Source: JAAYDS01 sp012729155 (GTDB taxonomy: Bacteria; Chloroflexota; Anaerolineae; UBA1429). From it: a stretch of DNA of 64,000 nucleotides. Below, piece by piece: positions 33,081-42,374 of the stretch. The position numbers and the translations under genes are program-made. The notes under the pieces are model-generated. The model was not told the origin of the DNA and did no database searches. It was given only the letters and a program-made list of their open reading frames with translations. Numbering within the stretch: position 1 is the stretch's first letter; every line of letters starts with the position of its first letter. The DNA lies in assembly GCA_036774405.1 (NCBI GenBank), contig DAIPBO010000011.1, forward strand, positions 1 to 64,000, read 5' to 3'.

Positions 33081-34988
33081 CTATTCGTCCTCATCGTTGG
33101 TAGGCCGCGGAACCGAAGCGGTCGGCTCGTCAAAGCGAAACTCGAGCGAGATGACGCCACTGTCATAAGAGGTGTGCTGCACATAGCCGCTCTTTTCAAA
33201 GATGCGCCGCATGCCCACGTTGGCGGCCATGACGGTGGCGCGGAACCCGCGAATGCCCCGCTCACGCGCCAGGCGAACCATGAATCGAAAGATATGTGAG
33301 CCGATGCCCTGTCGCTGGTACTCGTCGGCCACCGAAAAGGCCACTTCGGCCATGTTGGCGTTGGCGTCGAGCATCCAGTGCCCGGCGGCCACTATGGTCG
33401 CCGTGTCTGAGGTCCCATCGGTGGCCACAATGCCGAGGTTATCCTGATAGTCCACGGCCACCAGTTCTTGCGACAGATCGCGCGGGAACGCTTTACGCCG
33501 CTGGAAGAAACGCAGATAGACGGAACGCTCAGAGAGACGATAAAGGTACTCTTGGAAGAGGCGCTCGTCGCTGGCCTTGACGGGCCGGAAAAAGAGGGCC
33601 CGGCCCTGAAAGTCCTGGGAGTGCTCCAACTCTACAGGATAAACGGCGCCCTCGGGGATCACCTGGCTCTCAAAGAGATAGTTCTGAGCCTTGGCCTGCT
33701 CCATCAGTTCTTCGCGGAACTTGGGATGAGCGATCTGGATGAGTGCGGTGGCGCGCTCGCGCAGCGTCTTGCCGTGCAAGTAGGCCACACCAAACTCGGT
33801 GACCACATAGTGCACATCGCCACGCGTGGTGACCACACCTGCGCCCGGGCTCAGGGCCGGCACGATGCGTGACACAGTACCGTTCTGCGCCGTAGAGGGC
33901 AACGCAATGATCGGCTTACCCTGCGGCGCCAGCGCGGCGCCCCGCACAAAGTCTGCCTGGCCGCCGATACCGCTGTAGATCTTGTATCCCAACGAATCGG
34001 CGCACACCTGACCGGTGATATCTACCTGCAGCGCCGTGTTGATAGCGACCATCCGGGCGTTACGGGCGACATTGATGGGCGACGAATTGTAGTCGACCGG
34101 GTGAAACTCGAACATTGGATTGTTATCGACATAGTCATACAGGCGCCGCGTGCCGATGCAAAAGGTGGCCAGCACCTTGCCCGGGTGAAACGTCTTGAGC
34201 GAGTTGTTGACCACACCAGACTCGATCAAATCGATCAACCCATCGGTGAACATTTCGGTGTGCACGCCCAGATCACGCTTTTCGGCCAGGCCATAGAGTA
34301 CCGCGTTGGGGATGCTGCCGATACCCACCTGAATGGTAGAACCGTTTTCTACGAGGCGGGTGATGTGCCGCGCGATGGTCTTGCTGATCTCGTCGGGCTC
34401 GGGAGAGGTGACCTCGAGCAACGGCTCCTCATACTCGACGATGATGTCCAGATCCTCGACGTGCACAAAGCTGTCGCCAAGGGTGCGAGGCATCAGTGGG
34501 TTGACCTGTGCGATGACCAGGTCGGCGGCATCGACGGCCGCTCTGACCGCCTCAACCGACACACCCAGCGAGCAGAAACCAAAACGGTCTGGCGGCGTGA
34601 CCTGAATAAGCGCCACGTCGAGCGGCATGCGCCCGCTGCGGAACAGCTCAGGGATCTCGCTCAGAAATATGGGCGTATAGTCGGCGAGGCCCTCTGACAC
34701 GGCCGAGCGCACGCCAGGGCCGACGAACAGCGAGTTATGCCGGAAATTCTGGTCATACGCCTTGCGTACATGAGGCGCCGAGCCCACTGTGAGCATATGA
34801 ACGATCTCAACATCGTTCAGGCGCCGCCCCTCGGCGCCCAGGCGCACCAGCTCTTCCAGCAGATGCTGAGGCTCGCCGCACGCAGGGCTCAGAAAGACGC
34901 GACTGCCGCTGCGAATCTGCATCAGGGCGTCGGTCGCCGACATGCGCTTTCTGGCGTAATCCCTGATCCACTGCTTGACAACTGGCAT
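33081..34988 (-). CDS. Acetyl-CoA hydrolase/CoA-transferase fused to a GNAT acetyltransferase domain
   Basis: 635 residues. Residues about 1-440 are a family I CoA-transferase/acetyl-CoA hydrolase, similar to 4-hydroxybutyrate or acetate CoA-transferases: FLSPACGEPQHLLEELVRLG, VQVGIGSIPNAVLYGLAEKR, HTEMFTDGLIDLIESGVVNN and SGIGGQADFVRGA, ending VVTEFGVAYLHGKTLRERA. Residues about 470-620 are a GNAT domain, with ADEYQRQGIGSHIFRFMVRL as the acetyl-CoA binding motif. One chain thus binds acyl-CoA in two ways. Lysine acetylation by GNATs is a known control of AMP-forming acetyl-CoA synthetase, whose gene is upstream. ATG 34988 is preceded by AAAGGGG at long spacing; the start is moderately sure. 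Confidence 0.87.
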   Translation of the reverse strand: MPVVKQWIRDYARKRMSATDALMQIRSGSRVFLSPACGEPQHLLEELVRLGAEGRRLNDVEIVHMLTVGSAPHVRKAYDQNFRHNSLFVGPGVRSAVSEGLADYTPIFLSEIPELFRSGRMPLDVALIQVTPPDRFGFCSLGVSVEAVRAAVDAADLVIAQVNPLMPRTLGDSFVHVEDLDIIVEYEEPLLEVTSPEPDEISKTIARHITRLVENGSTIQVGIGSIPNAVLYGLAEKRDLGVHTEMFTDGLIDLIESGVVNNSLKTFHPGKVLATFCIGTRRLYDYVDNNPMFEFHPVDYNSSPINVARNARMVAINTALQVDITGQVCADSLGYKIYSGIGGQADFVRGAALAPQGKPIIALPSTAQNGTVSRIVPALSPGAGVVTTRGDVHYVVTEFGVAYLHGKTLRERATALIQIAHPKFREELMEQAKAQNYLFESQVIPEGAVYPVELEHSQDFQGRALFFRPVKASDERLFQEYLYRLSERSVYLRFFQRRKAFPRDLSQELVAVDYQDNLGIVATDGTSDTATIVAAGHWMLDANANMAEVAFSVADEYQRQGIGSHIFRFMVRLARERGIRGFRATVMAANVGMRRIFEKSGYVQHTSYDSGVISLEFRFDEPTASVPRPTNDEDE

Positions 34989-35147
34989 CCTTGTGGCGCC
35001 CCTTTCGTCTCGTCGCTGCCGCTGCAAGGGCTGCGACCGGCGATCTGCTACCGAGATCGGGCGAACACCCTCGTTCACCTGTCTCTAGTGTACAACAGTT
35101 CGACACACACAACACACCGATTGCCGGCCGCCCTGTGTGCTAGACCC

Positions 35148-36437
35148 TCAACTGGCCTCGAGCTGCGGCCGCTTGACCCAGATGCCTATCAGCGCAGCCA
35201 CCAGGCAGGCGACGCCAGCGATGACAAAGGCCGACAGCCAGCTCAGGCCGGCATCGCGGATCGCCGCTGCCATGATGGGCCCTAGGATGCCCCCCACGCC
35301 ATAGGCGGTGAACACCCAGCCATAGTTGAGGCCGACATTCTTGGCGCCAAACAGATCGGCCGTCATCGTGGGAAAGAGTGAAAAGTTGCCGCCAAAGTTG
35401 AATCCGATCAACGTGGCGCCAAGATAGAGCGCATACTGGTTGCCGCCCATCCAATAGAACAACAGCATCACCACGCCTTGCAGTGCGCACATCAACACCA
35501 GGGCCAGCTTGCGGCCGATCCGGTCAGAGATGGTGCCCCAGACGATGCGCCCCAGGCCATTGGCTATAGAATAGAAGACTGCCATGGCCGTGCCGGCTAT
35601 CGCCCTGGCCGCCACCTCTGAGACACCGCTCGCCTCCATCAGTCGCTCTGTGCTAAAGAGAGCGATATTGCCGATTGTCATCAACCCGGCCATAGCTGAG
35701 AAGATGAACATGATCCAGATGGCATAGAACTGGACCTGACGCAGCATCTGCCCCGGCAACAGGCTGACCGAGTCAGCATTGCTGCTGCTGTTGCCAACGG
35801 TCTCTGGCTCCCACCCTGCTGGTCGATAGCCCTCAGGGGGGTTGAGCATCCAGAATGACCCGACGATCACTGCAGCCGCAAAGATGGCGCCATACAGAGT
35901 GAACACGCCCGACACGCCCATGAGTTCGAGTAGATGGCCCCAGCTGCCGGCTAGCTGTATCCAGATCAGGGCGCCAAAACCAAAGCCCGCTACACCGAGG
36001 CCAGTGATGAGGCCTTTCTTATCAGGGAACCACTTGATGCCCACAGCGATAGGGCAGACATAGCCCAGGCCGATGCCCGCGCCACCCACCAGCCCGATAA
36101 AGACGAGTTGGTTGACAAAGTGCCCAAAGAGTGCGTCTTTGAGCAGGCCAGCCAGCAGATACCCTGCGCCCAGCACCAGGCCACCCGTCAAGGCCACGAT
36201 GCGCGGACCTGAGCGGGCCTGCCAGCGACCAGCCAGCACCATCACGATGGCAAAGGTGGCCAGCCCCACCGAAAAGATGGTCTGAGTCTGTGTCTTGGAA
36301 AAGTAAAAGGGCGCTTGGAGCAGATCATTGGTAAAGGCGCTCCAGGCATAGATGGCGCCTAGACAGAGTTGGATCAAGATGGCGCCCACCACCACCCACC
36401 AGCGGTTGCGGACGCGCGGGGCCATTGCTGCTTGCAT
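35148..36437 (-). CDS. OFA-family MFS transporter (oxalate/formate antiporter-like)
   Basis: 429 residues with about 12 transmembrane helices. The N-terminal segment RWWVVVGAILIQLCLGAIYA followed by WSAFTNDL is the OFA family signature, and GPRIVALTGGLVLGAGYLLA is the loop 2-3 region. The family moves small monocarboxylates or dicarboxylates such as oxalate, formate, lactate or acetate. Between acs and a CoA-transferase gene, acetate or another short organic acid is the best guess. ATG 36437 is 7 nt from GAGAGG; a GTG two codons upstream is also possible. Confidence 0.88.
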   Translation of the reverse strand: MQAAMAPRVRNRWWVVVGAILIQLCLGAIYAWSAFTNDLLQAPFYFSKTQTQTIFSVGLATFAIVMVLAGRWQARSGPRIVALTGGLVLGAGYLLAGLLKDALFGHFVNQLVFIGLVGGAGIGLGYVCPIAVGIKWFPDKKGLITGLGVAGFGFGALIWIQLAGSWGHLLELMGVSGVFTLYGAIFAAAVIVGSFWMLNPPEGYRPAGWEPETVGNSSSNADSVSLLPGQMLRQVQFYAIWIMFIFSAMAGLMTIGNIALFSTERLMEASGVSEVAARAIAGTAMAVFYSIANGLGRIVWGTISDRIGRKLALVLMCALQGVVMLLFYWMGGNQYALYLGATLIGFNFGGNFSLFPTMTADLFGAKNVGLNYGWVFTAYGVGGILGPIMAAAIRDAGLSWLSAFVIAGVACLVAALIGIWVKRPQLEAS

Positions 36438-36455
36438 GCTCACACCTCTCCTGGG

Positions 36456-36515
36456 AAAAAACAGCCGGCGCGCCCGGCCGCCTGTCGTTGGCCAGACAGA
36501 GCAGCGGGCGCGCCG
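36456..36515 (-). terminator. Terminator between acs and the OFA transporter gene
   Basis: On the minus strand CGGCGCGCCCG (36515-36505) pairs with CGGGCGCGCCG (36476-36466), an 11-bp perfect GC-rich stem. An inner CTGTC/GACAG stem lies in the long loop, and GCTGTTTTTT follows. It would separate acs from the downstream genes, or reduce read-through into them. Confidence 0.72.
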
Positions 36516-36526
36516 AACGACGCGTC

Positions 36527-38488
36527 CTAAACACGCCCCTTGATCAACAACTCTACCACATGCGGGTCGGCAAGGGTCGAGATATCGCCCAGGTTACTGG
36601 TATCCCCTTCTGCCACCTTGCGCAAGATACGCCGCATGATCTTGCCACTGCGGGTCTTGGGTAGGGCATCGGCGAACTGGATCCAGTCTGGCCGAGCCGT
36701 GGGGCCGATCTCAGAGCGCACGTGGTTCATCAACTCGTTGAGCAGCTTGTCTGTCTTCTCGACACCACCATGCAGCGTCACATAGGCGTATAGCGCCTGG
36801 CCCTTGATATCGTGCGGGCGCCCAACCACAGCGGCCTCTGCCACCGCAGAGTGGCTCACAAGAGCGCTTTCGACCTCTGCCGTGCCGATGCGGTGCCCAG
36901 AGACGTTGACGACGTCGTCGATGCGGCCCTGCAGCCAGTAGTCGCCGTCCTCGTCTTTGATGCAGCCATCGCCGGTAAAGTACAGGTCGTTGTACATGGT
37001 AAAGTAGAGATCGATGAAGCGGTCGTGGTCGCCCCACATGGTGCGCATCATACCAGGCCAGGGCTTTTTGATGCAGAGTTTGCCGCTCTCTCCCAAATCG
37101 CATTCGGTGCCATCGTCGCGCAAGATGACCGGCTCAACGCCAAAGAATGGCTTGGAGGCGCTGGCGGGCTTGAGCGACATCGCGCCGGGTAGCGGCGTGA
37201 TGAGGATGCCGCCCGTCTCGGTCTGCCACCAGGTGTCGACGATGGGGCACTCGCCATGGCCCACATGGTCATAGTACCAGAGCCAGGCAGCCGGATTGAT
37301 CGGCTCACCCACAGAACCCAGTAGCCGCAGGCTCGAGAGATCACACTTTTCAACCCACTCTACGCCCTGGCTGGCCAGAGCACGGATGGCGGTGGGCGCC
37401 GTGTAAAAGATGTTTACCTGGAACTTGTCCACCACCTGCCAGAAGCGGCTGTTGTCGGGGTACGAAGGCACTCCCTCAAACATGAGGCTGGTGGCGCCGT
37501 TGGCCAGCGGACCGTAGACGATGTAGGTGTGGCCAGTCACCCAGCCGCAGTCAGCGGTGCACCAGTAGGTGTCCTCATCGTGGATGTCAAAGATGTACTT
37601 GTGCGTCACTGCGGCATAGGTCAGATAGCCAGCGGTCGTGTGAAGCACTCCTTTGGGCTGGCCCGTCGACCCCGAGGTATAGAGGATGAACAACGAGTCC
37701 TCGGCGTTCATCACCTCAACAGGGCAATCGGGCGACGCCGCGGCCATCTCCTCGTGCCACCAAGAGTCGCGCTCCTCTGTCATCGGCACAGCATCGGGGG
37801 CGCGCTGCACCACGATCTGGTGCTCGACGGTAGGGCAGCTATGCAACGCTTCATCGCATGTGGCCTTGAGGGGAATCTTGCGCCCTGCCCGCAACGAGAC
37901 GTTGCTGGTGATCAGCAGCTTGCAGTCCGAGTCTTGGATGCGGCTGGCAAGCGACTGCGCGCTAAAGCCGGCAAAGACCACCGAGTGGATGGCCCCGATG
38001 CGCGTACAGGCCAACATGGCAATGGCCAGCTCAGGGATCATCGGCAGGTAGATGGCCACCCGATCGCCCCTTTGGATACCCTTGCTCTTGAGGACGTTGG
38101 CGAACTTGCTCACCTCACGGTGCAGCTCCTGATAGGTCAGGATGCGCACATCATCCTCGGGCTCGCCCTGCCAGATGATGGCGGCCTTGTTCTTGCGCCA
38201 GGTGCCAAGATGGCGGTCCAGGCAGTTGTACGAGACGTTGAGCTGGCCATCTTCGAACCACTTGATGTCGATGATGCGGTTCTCAGTGTCCCAGGTGTAT
38301 TCACGGCCCTTGGTGGGCTTCTTGAACCAGTCCAGCGTCTCGGCCATCTTGAGCCAGAAACCGTCAGGGTTCTCTATCGACTCCTGATACATCTCCTGGT
38401 ACTGCTCGAGTGAGCTGATCAGCGCGTTGGCCGCAAAGTCTGCCGGAGGCGGGAACTTGGTGCGATCAAGACCAACATCTGCGGGCAT
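36527..38488 (-). CDS. acs: Acetyl-CoA synthetase, AMP-forming
   Basis: Activates acetate with ATP and CoA through acetyl-AMP. 653 residues, the normal length. FILYTSGSTGQPKGVLHTTA is the ATP/AMP motif, DTYWCTADCGWVTGHTYIVY and VDTWWQTETGGILITPLPGA follow, and the C-terminal catalytic lysine is in LPKTRSGKIMRRILRKVAEG, the conserved site of inhibitory lysine acetylation in Acs enzymes. ATG 38488 is 7 nt from AGGAGG. It is transcribed from a consensus promoter at 38593-38621 and is followed by a terminator before the transporter gene. Confidence 0.95.
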   Translation of the reverse strand: MPADVGLDRTKFPPPADFAANALISSLEQYQEMYQESIENPDGFWLKMAETLDWFKKPTKGREYTWDTENRIIDIKWFEDGQLNVSYNCLDRHLGTWRKNKAAIIWQGEPEDDVRILTYQELHREVSKFANVLKSKGIQRGDRVAIYLPMIPELAIAMLACTRIGAIHSVVFAGFSAQSLASRIQDSDCKLLITSNVSLRAGRKIPLKATCDEALHSCPTVEHQIVVQRAPDAVPMTEERDSWWHEEMAAASPDCPVEVMNAEDSLFILYTSGSTGQPKGVLHTTAGYLTYAAVTHKYIFDIHDEDTYWCTADCGWVTGHTYIVYGPLANGATSLMFEGVPSYPDNSRFWQVVDKFQVNIFYTAPTAIRALASQGVEWVEKCDLSSLRLLGSVGEPINPAAWLWYYDHVGHGECPIVDTWWQTETGGILITPLPGAMSLKPASASKPFFGVEPVILRDDGTECDLGESGKLCIKKPWPGMMRTMWGDHDRFIDLYFTMYNDLYFTGDGCIKDEDGDYWLQGRIDDVVNVSGHRIGTAEVESALVSHSAVAEAAVVGRPHDIKGQALYAYVTLHGGVEKTDKLLNELMNHVRSEIGPTARPDWIQFADALPKTRSGKIMRRILRKVAEGDTSNLGDISTLADPHVVELLIKGRV

Positions 38489-38592
38489 GAATGAACCTCC
38501 TAGAACGTGTGGATGCCAAAAGACCTCTTTGCCCTCTTGCAGATCCACATCTGGCGCGACGATGGCCAGAGGTCCGCCGAACTACCAGAGTC

Positions 38593-38621
38593 AGTGTAGC
38601 AACTATTGAAAACGATGTCAA
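38593..38621 (-). promoter_or_regulatory. Sigma70-like promoter of acs
   Basis: Minus-strand -35 TTGACA (38621-38616) and -10 TACACT (38598-38593), spacer 17 bp, about 105 bp upstream of the acs start. It is back to back with the promoter of the ADP-forming ligase. Confidence 0.72.
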
Positions 38622-38686
38622 TGACTTTCGAAAACGAAAACTAGCAAAAGACACAACAAAGAGCCGTCAAAGAACAGGTTATGCTT

Positions 38687-38715
38687 TTGCCCCACGGTGT
38701 CAGTAGGTGTAAGAT
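38687..38715 (+). promoter_or_regulatory. Sigma70-like promoter of the ADP-forming acetate-CoA ligase gene
   Basis: -35 TTGCCC (38687-38692) and -10 TAAGAT (38710-38715) with a 17-bp spacer, 32 bp before the ATG at 38748. The gap between the two divergent -35 boxes (38622-38686) is A-rich and could hold a shared operator. Confidence 0.6.
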
Positions 38716-38747
38716 GTCGGCCGCAATTACCTAGAAGGGGTACCATA

Positions 38748-40844
38748 ATGTCCAGACTCGACATGTTCTTCCATCCTGATGGCGTGGCCATCATTGGCGC
38801 TTCGACCAACCCATCCAAGATCGGCTACCAAATCCTTAGCAACCTCCGCCGGAGCGGCTACCAGGGGGGCATCTACCCCATCAACCCTGGCGCCGACGAG
38901 ATCCTTGGGCTCAAGGCGTACGCATCGATCTTGGAAGTACCGGGGAACGTCGACCAGGCAGTGATCGTAATCCCCTCCAAGGCCGTCCCCAACGTTCTCG
39001 AAGAGTGCGGCCAAAAGGGCGTTCGCGGCGCTGTCGTTATCACGGCCGGCTTTCGCGAAGCCGGGGCCGATGGGCGAGCGCTAGAAGAGCAGGCTCTCGA
39101 GATCGCGGCCAAGTATGATATGCGCATGGTGGGCCCCAACTGCCTTGGCCTGATGGATATGTGGACCCCAGTCGATACCTCGTTTGCGCCCGCCATGACC
39201 TCAGCTGGTTATATCGCCTTTACCTCGCAGTCAGGCGCCCTGGGAACCGCAGTGCTCGACTATGCCCTCGAGAACAATATCGGCCTCTCGCGCTTTGTCA
39301 GCCTGGGCAACAAAGCTGACGTGGACGAGGCGGCCCTCTATGAGGATTGCATGGACGACCCGCGCACCAAGGTGCTCATCTCGTACATCGAGGGCGTCAA
39401 GGACGGTAGCGACTTTATGAAAAAGGCCGCCAAGGTGGCCCGCGTCAAGCCGATCATTGCGGTAAAATCTGGGCGCACCGCCTCGGGCTCGAAGGCAGTG
39501 TCTTCGCATACGGGCAGCCTGGCTGGCTCTGACGCCGCCTATGACGCCGCCTTTTTGCAGTCGGGCATCATCCGCGCCAACTCGGTGCAAGAGATGTTCG
39601 ACTTTTCTACAGCCTTTGCCTACCAGCCCTTGCTCAAGGGTAACCGCATTTGCGTGGTGACCAATGCGGGTGGCCCGGGCGTTATGGCCACCGACGCCCT
39701 CGAGGCGCAGCAACTATTGCTGGCCGAGTTGCTGCCCGAGACGGAAGAGGCCCTGGCGAAAGGGCTCCCGGCGGCTGCCAGCACGCACAACCCCGTAGAT
39801 GTGCTGGGTGACGCCCCGGCCGATCGCTACCGCGCCGCCATTCGAGAGGTACTCAAAGACCCGAATGTTGACGGTGTGCTGGTCATTCTTACGCCACAGT
39901 CTAACACCGAGGTGCTCGAGTCGGCGCAGGCATTGGTGGACGAGACCAACGGCGCCGACAAGCCGGTGCTGGCCTGCTGGATGGGTGGGCGTGTGATCAG
40001 CCGCGCAGTTGACATGCTCAGCCGCAGCAGCATTCCTTGCTACCCCTTCCCCGAGCGTGCCATCGCCGCTATGGGGGCCATGTACCGCTATGGCAACTGG
40101 CGTCAGCGCCCCGAATCGAACGTGGAGGCCTTTGACGTCGACAAGACCGCCGTGGCCAACCTCTTTGCTCGCATTCGCGCAGAGGGCCGCAACACCATCG
40201 GCGACTCTGAGGCGCAAGACATCCTCAAGGCATACGGCATCACCATCCCGCGCTCCAAGGTGGCCGCCACGCCCGATGAGGCGGTGGCCTATTGCCACGA
40301 GATCGGCTATCCGGTGGTGATGAAGATCGCCTCGCCAGACATCCTGCACAAATCGGATGTGGGCGGCATCATCGTCAACGTCCGTTCTGATGAGCAGGTG
40401 CGTTCCTCATTCGATACGCTGATCGAGCGGGCCAAGACCCATGTGCCCGATGCGACCATCTGGGGCGCCCAGATCCAGGAGATGGTGACCGACGCGCGCG
40501 AGATCATCATCGGCATGAACCGTGACCCACAGTTCGGGCCGCTAGTGATGTTTGGCCTGGGCGGCATCTATGTCGAGGTGCTCAAAGACGTCACCTTCCG
40601 TGTGGCGCCCATGACACGCTCTCAGGCCAAAGACATGGTGGCGGCTATCCGCACCAACCGCCTGCTCACGGGCGTGCGTGGCCAGCCGCCTTCAGACCTG
40701 GACGCTATCGTCGACACCATCTTGCGCATCAGCCAGCTGGTAACCGACTTTCCCGAGATCGCCGAGCTGGACATCAACCCGCTGCTGGTGCGTTCGGCCG
40801 GCCAGGGCGCCGTCGCAGTTGACATGCGCCTGATCCTCAGCTAG
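38748..40844 (+). CDS. Acetate--CoA ligase (ADP-forming), fused alpha and beta subunits
   Basis: Interconverts acetyl-CoA, ADP and phosphate with acetate, CoA and ATP. 698 residues. Residues about 1-130 are the CoA-binding domain (MFFHPDGVAIIGASTNPSKI), then the ligase-CoA domain with the phosphohistidine H254 in VSSHTGSLAGSDAAYDAAF. From about residue 480 an ATP-grasp beta-subunit domain follows (VVMKIASPDILHKSDVGGII, ELDINPLLVRSAGQGAVAVD). The fused alpha-beta order is common in bacteria and archaea. ATG 38748 is 8 nt from AGAAGGGG. Divergent from acs, so the cell has both an energy-spending and an energy-conserving acetate enzyme side by side. Confidence 0.92.
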   Translation: MSRLDMFFHPDGVAIIGASTNPSKIGYQILSNLRRSGYQGGIYPINPGADEILGLKAYASILEVPGNVDQAVIVIPSKAVPNVLEECGQKGVRGAVVITAGFREAGADGRALEEQALEIAAKYDMRMVGPNCLGLMDMWTPVDTSFAPAMTSAGYIAFTSQSGALGTAVLDYALENNIGLSRFVSLGNKADVDEAALYEDCMDDPRTKVLISYIEGVKDGSDFMKKAAKVARVKPIIAVKSGRTASGSKAVSSHTGSLAGSDAAYDAAFLQSGIIRANSVQEMFDFSTAFAYQPLLKGNRICVVTNAGGPGVMATDALEAQQLLLAELLPETEEALAKGLPAAASTHNPVDVLGDAPADRYRAAIREVLKDPNVDGVLVILTPQSNTEVLESAQALVDETNGADKPVLACWMGGRVISRAVDMLSRSSIPCYPFPERAIAAMGAMYRYGNWRQRPESNVEAFDVDKTAVANLFARIRAEGRNTIGDSEAQDILKAYGITIPRSKVAATPDEAVAYCHEIGYPVVMKIASPDILHKSDVGGIIVNVRSDEQVRSSFDTLIERAKTHVPDATIWGAQIQEMVTDAREIIIGMNRDPQFGPLVMFGLGGIYVEVLKDVTFRVAPMTRSQAKDMVAAIRTNRLLTGVRGQPPSDLDAIVDTILRISQLVTDFPEIAELDINPLLVRSAGQGAVAVDMRLILS

Positions 40845-40885
40845 GATCACTGCACCGTGGCCTGCGCCACATTGTGATAGTCGAG

Positions 40886-40911
40886 GAGCCTCTCATCCGA
40901 GAGGCTCTTTT
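40886..40911 (+). terminator. Terminator after the ADP-forming acetate-CoA ligase gene
   Basis: GAGCCTCTC (40886-40894), loop ATCC, GAGAGGCTC (40899-40907), then four T. It lies 41 bp after the stop codon and ahead of eno. Confidence 0.82.
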
Positions 40912-40953
40912 AGAGTCAGTTATACCGCAGATGCTCGAGAGAGGAGTCCGATC

Positions 40954-42237
40954 ATGACGATCATTACAGGTGTCATCGGGCGCGAAGTGCTGGACTCGCG
41001 CGGCAACCCTACAGTTGAGGTCGAAGTCGAGTTGATCTCAGGCGCGACAGGCCGCGCCATCGTGCCCTCAGGTGCCTCGACCGGCGAATATGAGGCCGTC
41101 GAGCTACGCGACGGCGACAAAAAGCGCTACGGCGGCAAGGGCGTGCTCACGGCCGTTGAGAACGTCAACGACGCGCTCAGTGGTGAGCTCGAGGGGATGG
41201 ACGCTCTGGATCAGATCGCCATCGATAACCTGATGCGTGAGCTAGACGGCACACCCAACAAGGGCAAGCTCGGCGCCAATGCCATCCTCGGCGTCTCGAT
41301 GGCCGTCGCCAAGGCAGCGGCCAACGCGCTCGGGTTGCCACTGTATCGCTACCTGGGCGGTGTCAACGCGCATGTGCTGCCCGTGCCCATGATGAACATT
41401 CTGAACGGTGGCAAGCACGCCGAGAACTCGACCGATCTGCAAGAGTTCATGGTGATGCCGGTGGGTGCGCCCTCTTTCCGTGAGTGTGTCCGCTGGAGCG
41501 CCGAGATCTATCAGGCCCTCAAGAAGGTGCTTCACGACAAGGGGCTCAACACCAATGTCGGCGATGAGGGCGGCTTTGCGCCGTCGTTGGGCTCGAATGC
41601 CATGGCCATCGAGGTGATTCTGCAGGCCATCGAGCACGCCGGCCTGCGCCCTGGAGAGGACGTGTTTATCGCCCTCGATCCGGCGTCGAGCGAGCTCTAT
41701 CAGGATGGCAAGTACCACCTGGTCCGCGAGGGCCGCGTGCTTTCGTCTGACGAGATGGTCGAGTTCTACGCCGAGTGGGTCGACAAGTACCCCATCATCT
41801 CCATCGAAGATGGTCTCGACCAAAACGATTGGGACGGTTGGAAAAAGCTCGTGGCACGCATCGGCGACCGCGTACAGCTGGTGGGTGATGATCTGCTGGT
41901 GACCAATGTACTCAAGGTACAGCGCGCCATCGATGAAGAGGCCGCCAACGCCCTGTTGTGCAAAGTCAACCAGATCGGCACTCTGACAGAGGCCATCGAT
42001 GCCGTCACCATGGCGCATCGCGCCGGCTGGGCCAGCATCGTGTCGCATCGCTCGGGCGAGAGCGAAGACGCCACCATCGCCGACATCGTGGTGGGTCTGA
42101 ACACCGGCCAGATCAAGACAGGCGCGCCCTGCCGCAGCGACCGTGTTGCCAAGTACAATCAACTTCTTCGCATCGAAGAGGAGCTGGGCAGCACGGCCGA
42201 GTACCCCGGTATGAAGGCCTTCCGCGTCCGACGCTAG
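40954..42237 (+). CDS. eno: Enolase
   Basis: Glycolytic 2-phosphoglycerate dehydratase, 427 residues. ITGVIGREVLDSRGNPTVEV at the N-terminus, GAILGVSMAVAKAAA-like region (residues about 105-120), NVGDEGGFAPSLGSNAMAIE and LLCKVNQIGTLTEAIDAVTM are the enolase signatures; the catalytic and Mg-binding residues of SIEDGLDQNDWDGWKKL are present. ATG 40954 follows GAGAGGAG. It appears to be a single-gene unit between two terminators. Confidence 0.97.
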   Translation: MTIITGVIGREVLDSRGNPTVEVEVELISGATGRAIVPSGASTGEYEAVELRDGDKKRYGGKGVLTAVENVNDALSGELEGMDALDQIAIDNLMRELDGTPNKGKLGANAILGVSMAVAKAAANALGLPLYRYLGGVNAHVLPVPMMNILNGGKHAENSTDLQEFMVMPVGAPSFRECVRWSAEIYQALKKVLHDKGLNTNVGDEGGFAPSLGSNAMAIEVILQAIEHAGLRPGEDVFIALDPASSELYQDGKYHLVREGRVLSSDEMVEFYAEWVDKYPIISIEDGLDQNDWDGWKKLVARIGDRVQLVGDDLLVTNVLKVQRAIDEEAANALLCKVNQIGTLTEAIDAVTMAHRAGWASIVSHRSGESEDATIADIVVGLNTGQIKTGAPCRSDRVAKYNQLLRIEEELGSTAEYPGMKAFRVRR

Positions 42238-42256
42238 GCCAGCAACCCAACAGCTA

Positions 42257-42299
42257 CAGGGGCCCGATGGCCGTCAAGTTGACGGCCATCGGGCCCCTG
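42257..42299. terminator. Very long perfect inverted repeat after eno
   Basis: A 21-bp arm (42257-42277) and its exact complement (42279-42299) are separated by a single base, giving a perfect GC-rich palindrome. There is no T tract; TATAATC follows. It probably ends eno transcription, and its right arm also contains the -35 box of the rpsU promoter. Confidence 0.7.
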
Positions 42300-42307
42300 C
42301 CTATAAT
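42279..42307 (+). promoter_or_regulatory. Sigma70-like promoter of the rpsU operon inside the eno hairpin
   Basis: -35 TTGACG (42279-42284) and -10 TATAAT (42302-42307) with a 17-bp spacer. The whole -35 box and most of the spacer are formed by the right arm of the palindrome at 42257-42299. Confidence 0.7.
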
Positions 42308-42374
42308 CTAGCAGTCAATTCGGGACGTGCTCCGCATCCTGCGATGCAATCTTGAGCAAGAAGGGGGGATACGC

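Noticed and set aside
32186..33103. 305-codon plus-strand frame opposite the BioD-like gene
   Set aside because: His/Asp-rich shadow composition; the minus-strand protein has a clear P-loop.
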